Shown here one piece after another: positions 34,473 to 44,215 of a stretch of DNA of 64,000 nucleotides (position 1 is its first letter; each line of letters opens with the position of its first letter). The notes beneath the pieces were generated by a model. It was given only the letters and a program-made list of their open reading frames with translations. It had not been told where the DNA came from and did not search any database. This stretch comes from Tetmemena sp. SeJ-2015 (Eukaryota; Ciliophora; Spirotrichea; Sporadotrichida; Oxytrichidae). Position numbers and translations under genes: made by a program. The stretch spans positions 1 through 64,000 of the forward strand of contig JAJKFJ010022115.1 in the NCBI GenBank assembly GCA_027382625.1. The letters run 5' to 3'.

Positions 34473-37400
34473 TCATTTCTTGTATAGTCTAATGATTTCC
34501 TGTTCCATCTTCTGCATGTTCGTGCTTTCGAAGTCGTACTTTTCGTCTTCCTGGCGCAAGAGTAGGAGTTGCTTTTCAATCTCCTGTCTTTTCTGTGAGT
34601 TCAGTTCCTTCTTCATTCTTGAAATTGCTTGTTGCTGTGCTTACTAAGCTATGCGGCGCTCAAACTTCTCATTCTCTATCTTCTCCTTGAGCATGCCTAT
34701 CATGTTCTTGTAAAAGTTGTCCAGTGCATCAACCATCACCTTGCTCTAATTCTTCTTCTTTTACAAGTTCTCCTTGAACTCCCGTTTCTCAGCGAGCAGC
34801 TTATTCTTCTCCAGCTCAGAGGCAAGTTTGTAGACTTTCTAACAGAGTCTCACCTGCTAGGCATTTCTCTTATAGTTGAGGGACTTCTGATGATTCAATA
34901 GTTAAATAAGCAGTGTAATTAAGACAAAGAGTTCTTCTTGGAACTTTTTCTCCTTGATCTGCTGAATCTTGAGTTCCCTTTGAAGTTTCTTATTGGACTT
35001 AGAATCTTCTTGTCGCTTGCGAGCTTCCTTGGTCTTCATCTCGTGCTGATACTGTCCTAGAAAATATTATGATTTAGTCTGTAGAGAGCCTCAAACTCCT
35101 GTTTCTTTTTGAGGATTCTCCTGTCAGTCTCTTCGGCATTATCTAGCCCCTAGATGGGTTAACCCAAAGGAGCCAGTCGCTGCTTAGCTTTCGTAACATT
35201 GTCCATCAGTATATTGTAGATGTTCTGATAGGACTGGGCTCTTTCTTGAGCCATCTCTGTCTTCATCTTCTGTTGCAGAATCATCTGTAGCTACAGCTGT
35301 TGCTCTGGAGTGAGGTTATGAGCGTTCTAGATAAGTTGAAGTAATTGGTCGTCAGTCAACTCTACTTGATCCTCCTCATCTGCTGGCTAGTCTTGTTCTT
35401 CTCCATTAGTTATATCTCCTTCTTGCTAGTCCTGATCTCCCATTTCTTGACCGATATCCTAGTCCTAGTTCTAAAGCATCTGTGGAGGGTTAATATCCTC
35501 ATCTTCTCCTTCTTGTTAGCCTCCTTCCTCATCGCCTTCTTCTTCGTTCTACTATTGTTGAGCTGCCATGAACATCTATTAGGCTATCTGAGGGTCAATT
35601 CCATTTAAATATATTTATATATGTGCTTATTTTAAGCTGCAAAATGAGCTATCTTCTACTCTTGACTCTCCCCATCTTCAAGTTCTTGCGAGACCTCGTC
35701 AATTTAATCTTGATTTGCTAGTTGACCCATCGCTTAAGGGTTGTTCACTAGCTCATGAGAGAACTTTGGGAATCTTTGATCTTTACTGCCTACTGTAGGT
35801 CCACTCATTCCATCCTCAGTCAGCTGACTGTTGGCTATCAACTAGTTTCCTGCTTCGAGAGCTGGGAAGTAATTGTTCATCAATACTCCCTAATGGTCCA
35901 TCTGCTGATAGTACTGCATCTATTGCTGAAGAGCATTCATTGCTGCGTTGTCGTTGACACTCTTCTTCTTTTTCTTCTTTCCCTTAGCTGCTGCCACTCC
36001 CTTTAATCCTCCGTTTGTTAAAGTGCTCTTCTTCTTGCTGGCTTGCATGTATGGTTGGTAGAAGTTCTAATAGCTTTGAGTGATGCCTTTAGGCTTCATG
36101 GCTTTAGTACTTGTGATATTTGAAGACTTGGCAGATTTAGGTCTAATAGAAGTGTTCTTCTTTGCTGCTTTTTGGGGTTGTTTCATCTGCTGTTGAAGTT
36201 GCATTAACTACTGCTAGTCGAAAAGAACTTGTTGTAGTTCCTCCTCTGAGAGCTAGTTGAGATAGTCTTCACTTAAGAGTGGGAGCTAGAACTGAGCTTA
36301 TTGCTAAAGCTGCTACTACTGCTGTATTTGTTGCTAATAAAGCATTTACTACTCCGGAGAAGCCTAGTTGAGTAATTACAGTTGCATATCTACAGGCATG
36401 CCTGGGTACTACTGCATGCTTGGATTGAGTGAGAGTTACTAGGGATTCTTTTTGTTGGAGCTCTTCTTTCTCTTCTTCTTGCTAAATGTCTGGTTGTAGC
36501 TCCTGTTCGTATTGAAAGACTTGTAATTAGTGCTAGGCGTGATTGGACCAAGCACTTTAGTAGATCTTGGCTTCTGATAAGGCTACAATTAGGCAAGGTT
36601 TCGCTTTATTGAAGTATTGATTGTGTTGCCAGATGCAGGTCTTACTTTCTTGTTTGAAGTAGATTTCCTCTTTGCTGTTCTTGGTCTTGCCTAGAGTGAA
36701 GTTATTTAATCATCTTAGTTCATGAGCATCTGCTGTTACTGAGATTGAGCAATTATAAGTTGATGAAGAATATTTGGGTCAGTATTTTCTATGTCCACTC
36801 CTTCTTGTTAGAGCATAGCCAGAAGTTGCTACTACTGTAACAGTTATTCTTGCTACTAGAGTTGCTCTTGGCTCAGAAGTTGGTTATTTGCTTGGAAATT
36901 GGTGTGAGGATGGGTGGGAGGCTTCCTCTTGGTTCCTGCACTCTTAGGCCTTGCACCTTTCTTTGTAGATTTAGGTTTCTTGGAAGATCTCTACTACTGC
37001 TGTTGCTGCTGCTAAAGCATGAGTTACTGTTGCATTTGATAGTTTTAGAGCATCTGCTGTTGCAATTCATCCATGCCCTCTTCATCTTGATGATCTTCCC
37101 CATCGTCGTTCTCTATCTCTTCACCACAATCCTAGCCTTAATTTTGATGCTGCATCATTTGCTGTTGCATCATCATTTGCAACTACTACTGCTGCTCAGG
37201 GGTAAGATCTTCTTCTCCATCGAAATGCCCTTGCAATCCATTAGCATCGATTTGGCCATCTTCATCCTCTTCTTCTTCCATCGCGTTCTAGTTTTCCACT
37301 TCTTCCTCTCCCCCATGAATCTAATCTCCATCCTAGTTGTATTACTACTAAGAGTTATCCTCGACAATCATCTCATCGCTCTTTATATCTCTCACAGATT

Positions 37401-39998
37401 CTGTGTCCTGCCTTTGCTTGCCGTTACTTTACTACTTGTTCCCGGTGTTTTTCTAGTATTGCTCCAGAATTTCCTTGGGGTAGGGGAAGTTGTCAGGGTT
37501 ACGATCGTACTCTTACTGCAAGTACTCTAGCAACATCTGCCTCTTATCCTCAGGCAGGTTGTCCAAGTCCACGAGCATCTCGTCCTCTCCATCCTCGCCT
37601 TCATCCCCGTACTCATCCTCATCTTGCTATTGCTGGAGTTACTGTTGATAAGCCATTTACTCCTGCTGCATTTACTAGTCTTTAAGCTGCATAAGTTTCT
37701 ATCCCACATCAATGTCCAACTCCTCATCTTCTTCATCCTCATCACCAGTTTTAACCTTTTTTTCCCCCAAGGGCCCGGGAACAGCTCCTGACTTATTTCC
37801 TTTGTTCTACCCCCGGGCGGGTAAATTTTTGGGGCTACCTAGTTAGCCATTCTCTGCTATTACTGTTACTGGAGTTGAAACTGCATTTACTATTGGAGCT
37901 CGGGAGGATATTACTAAACATTTTTTTGGGTGGTTTAAATTTTTTTCATTTTTTCAATTCTTAAGCACGGGTCGTTTTTAAGGGAGCCTGTCCTCACCCT
38001 GCGGGCTTTCATTTTCCTAAAGGGCTTTCTCCCCCTTTACATCATCCATGTTTAATTTAACAACTAAGATTATGAAAGGGTCTAGAAAGGGATTCCTATC
38101 ACCGGGTTTATCTCTTGTCTTTTTGTTGGGTTTAAAGAATCCCTTCGGGCCCTTCTTTTTGGCCATCATTTTTTAAAACGGTTCTATTATTACTATTTTT
38201 CGGGCTCTAAGTGATTTTAATTTTGTTTTTTTTTTGTTTTTTTGTTTTTTTTTTGTTGTTTTTTTTTTTTTGGGGTTGTTCTTTGGTTGTGACATTTTCC
38301 CAAAGTTCTGTTTTTGGGGCTTCCTCGCCCAATCTCTTCCCTTTCTTCTATTCCAAACCGGGCCCGGTCTTTTTCCCTCCCCTTTTCCCCATCTACTTTT
38401 TGATCAAATTTTAAATAAATTTTTAGCACCTTCCGGGGGATGAACCCCCACTGGTTTGGGGCCATTTCTAAAAATCTGAGGGTCAAAACCCTTGGGTGGG
38501 CCTTTAATTCTCGGGGAACCCAAATTTTTGGCCCCAGTGGGGACCTTTTTCATCACCCCTTTCCCCTTTTTGACCCTCTTAAATTTTCCGTCAGGGCTCT
38601 TCCCCCGGGGTGGCCAAAAATTTTTGGGGCAACTTTTCTTTTCAAAGCCATTTGGGTTGGGCCCCTCATCTTCATCTTCCTCGCCCTCAAGATCAAAAGG
38701 GGGTTCTGGGCCCCGGGGGTGGGGGCCCAGTTGCTTTTAAAGTCTTTCTAGTTTTGGGGCTAGGAATTACTCTACATCTTCTTTCTCGCCCCAAAAATCC
38801 TAAATTCCCCCTCATCGCCCATATCTTTCCTCCTCATCCAAATTTTTCCATTTTGCGGGCAGCTTTTTTTCAAAACAAGTTTTTTTTTAGATTTTGGATC
38901 TGTTTTGTTTTTGTTTTTTTGGGGCGGGGGCAAAAACGGGGGCAACTGTTTAATTTTGGAAAAATTCATAAAATTATTTGCTCCTCATAAATATCATAAA
39001 TCGTCGTCCTGGGTTCTTTTTCATCATCATCTTCGTCCTCACCCTCCATTTGCATTTCAAACCCTTGCTTGCCGGGGCTTTTTAAATCGCCCAAAGTAGC
39101 TTCGGGGCCTCTGGGGAGCAGAGCCCTGCCTCTTTTACTCTGAAGACTGGTCCTAATTGTTGGGTCTTCTGGGTTGCTTTTGCTGGACAAGCTGAGCTTC
39201 ATCGTCCTCCTAGTCTTCAGCCTAAAATTTTAAAGAATTAGTCACGGGTTTTTTGATTTTTTTTGGTTTTGGGGAACCCCCAAAATTTCTAAAAAGCTCT
39301 CAGGAGGATTTTCATTATCCTGGGGCGAGCCCTCATCATTGCCTCTGCTCTAGGAGTTGGGACCTTGGTTGCGAACCATCTCAGATATTTCAAGCACAAG
39401 TTAGAGCAAGTTGATGCAGTGCTCTGGGTTTCCTTACACTATTTCCTCTCCGTTGATATGAGACAGATCGTACTTTAGAATCTGCTGGCCAAGTAGCACA
39501 ACAATAAAAAGCAGCAATTATATATCTCTAAGTAAGTCTATGAGGTATTGCAAGTTCTCTGCCATGTCCTCCTCAGTCTATGCTTCTTAGATGTTTGAAA
39601 AGTCGATGTCGGGGAACGCCACCTAGAAGAACTGCAAATAGAATGCGTCTCTAAAAAGGACATTAGTTCAAACCATTTATTGCATTCATAGATTTATGAG
39701 AGTGCTTATTTAAAAAAAGTAAAAAAAGGGGGCCGGGAAAAGGAAATTTTTTTTCAAACTTGGGCCCCCCGGGCAATTTTTTGGGCCTAAACCCCCCAAA
39801 TTTTACAATATGTTGTTTCCCAGTTACAAAATTAATGCATGTATGTCATATTTTTAATAAATTGCTTGGATTACTAGCAAAATAGGTCATTTACTGAGAA
39901 ATGCTATCAATTTTAATACCTTCTTCCTCTTCGATGTCTGGGCCATCTTCATCGCGCTCGTCTGCTGGTTCGTTTGAGTATTGTTGCTATTAGCTCAT
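34473..39998 (-). CDS. CEP95-like protein: N-terminal CH-type domain, giant Q/E/D-rich middle, C-terminal coiled coil
   Basis: ATG 39998 starts MSQQQQYSNEPADERDED, then an intron at about 39921. At 39650-39370 the helical domain has AFPDIDFSNIQEA, then DMAENLQYLIDLLRDIQ, then YDLSHINGEEIVQGNPEH and CINLLQLVLEISEM. This pattern resembles the divergent calponin-homology domain of centrosomal CEP95. From 39.3 to about 35.1 kb the frame is a low-complexity Gln/Glu/Asp/Asn tract, encoded largely by CAG plus reassigned TAG/TAA. The C-terminus (35.05-34.47 kb) is a basic coiled coil (KREFKENLQ, MVDALDNFYKNMIGMLKEK) ending at TGA 34473-34475. The tract 37.75-39.85 kb is badly distorted by homopolymer inflation, so the middle cannot be translated. 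A basal-body role is inferred from the family only. Confidence 0.65.
37750..39850. other. Region of probable sequence corruption (inflated homopolymers)
   Basis: Runs of T, G, C and A are doubled in length again and again (poly-T with single G breaks at 38220-38272, GGGGCCC-like runs at 38705-38730 and 39740-39800), against clean Glu/Asp-type codon triplets on both sides. Patches of normal TCATCTTC-type repeats survive inside. This is best read as consensus error over a tandem low-complexity region rather than biology, though a foreign insert cannot be excluded. Confidence 0.7.
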
Positions 39999-40158
39999 AT
40001 TGAGAGTTACTTTCAAATGCTGCTTAAGAAATTTAAATTAAATTTTTATATTTCTCACTCCAGTCTTTTATCCTCCACAGAAATTACATTTATATATTTG
40101 AAATGAGAGGATCTTGCTGTGAGAATTTGAATTGAATATAAAAATTATCTTAGATAAA

Positions 40159-41501
40159 ATGCTGCTCCTCTCGAAATGGAGAGATCGCCCCTCTCTAGGG
40201 GATTATCAAATCCATCAACCAACTCATCCCATTATTTCTCAACCGAAGAGAAAGCTGTCTACTCAAGCCAAAATTTTAATGGTGGCTGCATTTATAATGA
40301 GTCTATTAGAAGTCACTAAGCAGTCTGTGTTTGTGAATATGGATATAGATATTATAAAAATTACGAATAGGGTGAAGTTAAATTTAAAATATTGAACAAG
40401 GAGACTACATGGTAAATTCACAATGTGTTTATTCCTTTTAAGTCATCACTGACTCGTAAGTAACCGCTTCTTTATCTCATAGTATGGAGAAATAAGTCGC
40501 CTTAACTTTTAAATTTATAGAGTCACTGCAGGTACAGCGATAAAGATCCAGGTGCCCATGCAACTAACAACCATTGCTACTTCAGGCTCAACCATTGGAG
40601 TTTGCACCGAGGCTGTTTTCTTCACAAATGGAACACTTTACTCCAAAACTCTCACCAATTGCATCTATCAGGAGTACTTCTAAATATTTATTGGCACTTT
40701 ATAAAAAAAATTGTACGTTGGATATGGAGCAATTACTACTGCGATATCGGCAACCTATACAAACATTGTAGCCTATTACATTAAAGTCGGATACATCAAG
40801 AATCCTTTTAGTGTGCAAGACACGGACTCCTTTGTAATTACTCTCTCAGGTGGTAGCCCCTCTGCCGTCTTTAATACTGGGCTAACACTCAATTACATCC
40901 CAAATTTGATTTACTCGGCGACCCTCACTCACTCTCTCTATCAAGCAGGCACCTCTGACACCTATATCTTTAAGTTCAAAATCACTAATAACATTCATTA
41001 ATTCATAAATGCACATTTATTAGATTGATTATGTGAGTATCTTTATTATCCAGAGAGGATATCTTCAAATCATATTCCCAAGTCAATGGTCATCTGCACC
41101 TTCGACTATAGCTTCAATCACAGCCATAAATGTCTATGGCACAGCTAAGACAGGCTTTGGAGTTGTGACACCAATCACCAACACTGTCACCTACTCTGGA
41201 CTATTCGACTTGGCTCAATTAACTGCAGACTCTACCAAATATATCACAATTACCCTAACAGGAGTTAATAATCCAAGCTCAATCATCACCACTGATTCTT
41301 TCACCATAACTACATTAGATGATTCGATGCAAGCAATTGACCAGATCACAACAGGACTCACTATTCAAATTACCTAGCCAGGGGCTATTGTCGTTAATAG
41401 CGTCACTATTCCCTCTCAAAACGTTGACTCATACACTCTACTGTAGTTTACTGTCACTCCTTCTGCCATATACTCAACCGGAGGCTACATAGAGGTCACA
41501 T
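40159..41501 (+). CDS. Giant surface protein, block A (N-terminal part, + strand)
   Basis: ATG 40159 begins a short cytosolic head and a hydrophobic helix (KILMVAAFIMSLLE) that may act as signal or anchor. After an IES at 40499-40524 the first extracellular repeats follow: QVTAGTAIKIQVPM, GYIKNPFSVQDTDSFVITLS, YLQIIFPSQW and YITITLTGVNNPSSIITTDS. These are beta-rich Ig-like modules of about 120-130 residues with Thr/Ser-rich strands and the recurring phrase xITxLxNPxS. Block A ends at the pointer ATAGAGGTCACAT (41489-41501), in the phrase STGGYIEVT. What follows on the plus strand (to 41533) is not its continuation. The reading frame near 41000-41040 changes once, by an unmapped intron or IES. 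Confidence 0.8.
40499..40524. other. IES in block A, pointer AGTC
   Basis: AGTC at 40495-40498 and 40521-40524. Removing 26 bp joins SLSHSMEKQV to TAGTAIKIQVPMQL in frame. Confidence 0.75.
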
Positions 41502-41533
41502 ATTATAAGAAATCAGAATATAGATTTATTCTA
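41502..41533. other. 32-bp spacer between block A and inverted block B (IES)
   Basis: AT-rich segment between the block A pointer (ends 41501) and the candidate end pointer of block B (41534-41544, ACAAAAGAAGA). It belongs to neither coding block. Confidence 0.7.
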
Positions 41534-44182
41534 ACAAAAGAAGAGGGAACTGAAGGGTAACGTTTCCTTAAGTCCCTAAATCACCGTTTGAGTTAGTTTG
41601 GAATTTAAATGTATACATGGTTGGCTGCCCAACAATGTGCACTGTTCTTGTTATCAATACACTCTACAAAGCTCCATAGTTGCATTTAAATTTAAATGCA
41701 GGGTATATTAATTCTGAGTCAAGAAATAATTTTGATTGAGGAGTTGTGAAGAAGCTTGTAGAAATAGCATCAATTTTGTCCCCTGCACTTGTGTAAATTT
41801 GAATTATAATTGAGTTTGTCGGGAACCGAGCGTTTGCAGGGTTTTTCAAACCAGTAATCGACACTGATGAACTGAATGTGGCTGGACATGCTGCGCCTCC
41901 ATTGTCGTCTGAACACCATTCCTTCAACAAAAATAATTATCAGAGTAAAGGTGCTGTAGCCGCCTGATGGTCCTGCTAAAGTAGTCAAAATGGAGTATTG
42001 TTCCAGACCCTGACTAGTCAGTAGCTGTGAAAGTTTAAGTTGAGTCTACTACTGCCTGATCAGTGGGAATGGAAAACTTAAAAATAAATAAGTAAAACAC
42101 TATCTTCGAATTAGGTGGAATAGGATTAGTAGTTTAGAATGAAAGTGTAAAGGCACTTGCAGTAAATTTTAAAGTATAATATGGTGTTTAGTTTTAATTC
42201 GAGAGAGTTTATTGACAGTGACAACACTTCTGGTGCTGAAGTAGTTTGTGATCTTGTTAAAAGTATCTGCAGTTACTTTGACTGTGGTGCTTGTCTCGAT
42301 GCTATAGGTTTGGTAGTAAGTAGTTACCTAAAAGGCTTGAGATGCAGCACCGGTAGGAGGATTCTTAACATTCAAATAGTTTTCAAAAACTTCCTTAAAG
42401 TTGTAAATAATGTGCAATTGTTGACAAATGCGACTGTTATCGAAGTGGCTTTTGCGAGATCAGCCGTGCTGGTAATAGTAACTGATTAGGTAGTGGTACT
42501 TGCAACACAAGTGAGGGTAAGACTGGAAGTCTAAGCCGAGCAAGCATTAAAATGAGAATTAAATTACTCTGAAGAACAACTTCAGCTGGGAATGATATCA
42601 CCAAGGAGCCAGAGTTTGTTGAAGAAGGAATCTTGTTTACAGGATTTACTATTGTTTATATAATGTTTGAGTCATAAAATACATATAAAATACTCTTATC
42701 TAGCTTTTAAAATGTGTTATTTAATAAATATTTCTCAACTTAGTCAGAATTATAGGTATCCCTATTTTAATGTTTTTATGAGTATTTAGGATGGTAAAGA
42801 TTAATCTCTAAAATAACTGTGAAGCAAATCTTTTAAAGTTAAATTATGTATTGTCAAGGTGTAGTCAGTTATATCTCCCACGACGATTGGTGAAACTGGT
42901 CCTGTGAGGGTGACTGTGAGTGCATTTGGAGATAGTGCTAGCTGAGCTGCATTGAAACTGGACTTATCAACTAGGCCGTTCGAGGACGATATCTGAGTTT
43001 AGATTGTAAATGCTACATTAATACATAGGATATATCTAAATAGCAATGTGTGCATTAGTGTTTGGAGCTGTGCTGAAAGGGTTGTAGAAGTTCGTTATTG
43101 CAACTGTAAAGGTACTTCCTGCTGCACAAGTAGTCGTGGAACAGGCTGAGGATATAGTAACAGTTTGCAGGATAGTTGTATCAGTAGATGATGCTGCGGT
43201 GCTGCATGTCTTAGACGAGCCGCCAACTTAGCATGTTACCGTTGCAGTTCCAAGGTAGCCAGTAGCTGTGGGATAAGTTAGTATAAAAACTGAGCCGCTA
43301 GGCAGGATTGTTGCAGTTGTGAATGAGAAAGTGTAAATTGGAATTCCTCCAGTCAAGCTTGAGCCAGTTCTAGTGAGAGACATAGCTGTAAGGGCTCCTG
43401 GAGTTAAACTATTGGTAAAGTATACTCCAGTTATCACCTAGTCGATAACGTAGTAGTTTGAGCTGATCAAGTTCATGGTGTAAATTTAGACAGACTAAGT
43501 GAGTGGGCTATTGATGTATGAAGGGTTCTTAGCATTATTCAAGACTATTGTGAATGAAGAACCTGCAGAGCATTCAGAAGAGCAGAATTTAGATGCTGGT
43601 ATAGTTACATTAAAGAGACCAGTTCCAGCACTTAGGACGCATGCAAGATTGTTGCCAGAACCGTCTGAGCAAGTGGTGGATGCTGAGTAAGCTACTTACT
43701 CAGCAGGTAAGGTCACAACTATTTAACCGGCAGTCGGCAATCTTGTCTGGGTCGTAAAAGATAGTGTGTAAGTGGCTCCTGTCAGACCAACAGTAGTAAC
43801 GGAACTGCTTCTTACTGCGGAAGTTAAGGTTAGGGCATTTGCAACCGTCATGTAAGAACCTGCTGTGTTCGTCATTGCCACCAAAGTGCCATCAGACTAA
43901 ATTTAAAATATGTGAAAGCCTGCTTGAAGAAAATGTAGAAAGGAGCTTAAATAAAAATAAAGATCAAGCTTATTGAAGCACTCCGAGAGTATTCCTGAAA
44001 CTGGAGACCATAAAAGTCATCTAGAAGAGAGTAACAAGCATTCCTGCTGAAGGATTTCTAGTAATTCTTATAGTTGTGCTATTTACTCGAGAGCAAACAG
44101 TCGATCCTGTGAATCCTAATGTTCCAGAACAAGTCACAGAACTCAGAGTCGTTACTAAGCTTGATTGGGATGTGACCTCTAT
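41534..44182 (-). CDS. Giant surface protein, block B (middle part, inverted)
   Basis: Read on the minus strand from 44182 down to 41534. It opens in the pointer and continues VTSQSSLVTTLSSVTCSGTL, then successive Ig-like repeats of exactly the style of blocks A and C: YTLSFTTQTRLPTAGQIVVT, FNVTIPASKFCSSECSAGSS, FTNSLTPGALTAMSLTRTGS, IPIYTFSFTTATILPSGSVF, LALSPNALTVTLTGPVSPIV, VNFKEVFENYLNVKNPPTGA, SSSVSITGLKNPANARFPTN and finally MYTFKFQTNSNGDLGTQGNV. About five repeats are encoded. It contains its own conventional IESs (42404-42423; probably 41927-41942) and a likely 24-nt intron near 42080. Codon use, TAG/TAA as Gln and domain type match the flanking plus-strand blocks, so this is one gene with an inverted segment, not a neighbour. 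Confidence 0.88.
41927..41942. other. Candidate 16-bp IES in block B, pointer CA
   Basis: CA at 41925-41926 and 41941-41942 flank an AT-rich stretch. Removal joins YSTFTL to KEWCSDDNGGAACPATF in frame. A two-base pointer is weak evidence on its own. Confidence 0.45.
42404..42423. other. IES in block B, pointer GTTG
   Basis: GTTG at 42400-42403 and 42420-42423 (CAAC on the coding strand). Removing 20 bp joins ATSITVAFVN to FKEVFENYLNVKNPPTGA in frame, restoring a typical repeat-end phrase. Confidence 0.85.
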
Positions 44183-44215
44183 AGAATAAAAATAGCTTAT
44201 CAGATTAAGGTAAAT
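44183..44215. other. 33-bp spacer between inverted block B and block C (IES)
   Basis: AT-rich segment between the block B start pointer (44170-44182) and the candidate block C pointer (44216-44226, TCTTCTTTTGT). Almost the same length as the 32-bp spacer at the other edge of the inversion. Confidence 0.7.

Noticed and set aside
34629..37530. Plus-strand Leu-rich ORFs between 34.6 and 37.5 kb
   Set aside because: They are complements of Gln/Glu/Lys-rich coding sequence of the minus-strand CEP95-like gene (CAG/TAG read as CTG/CTA).
38210..39000. Several standard-code ORFs of 65-126 codons on both strands
   Set aside because: They consist of Phe/Pro/Gly/Lys runs produced by inflated homopolymers and overlap one another on both strands.
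39255..39285. GGTTTTGGGG-like sequence as a hypotrich telomere (G4T4)
   Set aside because: Single unit inside the homopolymer-inflated block, no tandem array, and not at a gene end.
40326..40430. Repeat TGTGTTT as an IES pointer near the N-terminus of the surface protein
   Set aside because: The join would enter the next segment one base out of frame with QVITDSQVTASLSHS, so I do not claim it.
41575..41690. Plus-strand reading VGCPTMCTVLVINTLYKAP as part of block A
   Set aside because: The minus strand reads SVLITRTVHIVGQPTMYTFK in the correct, continuous block B frame; the plus reading is a shadow.
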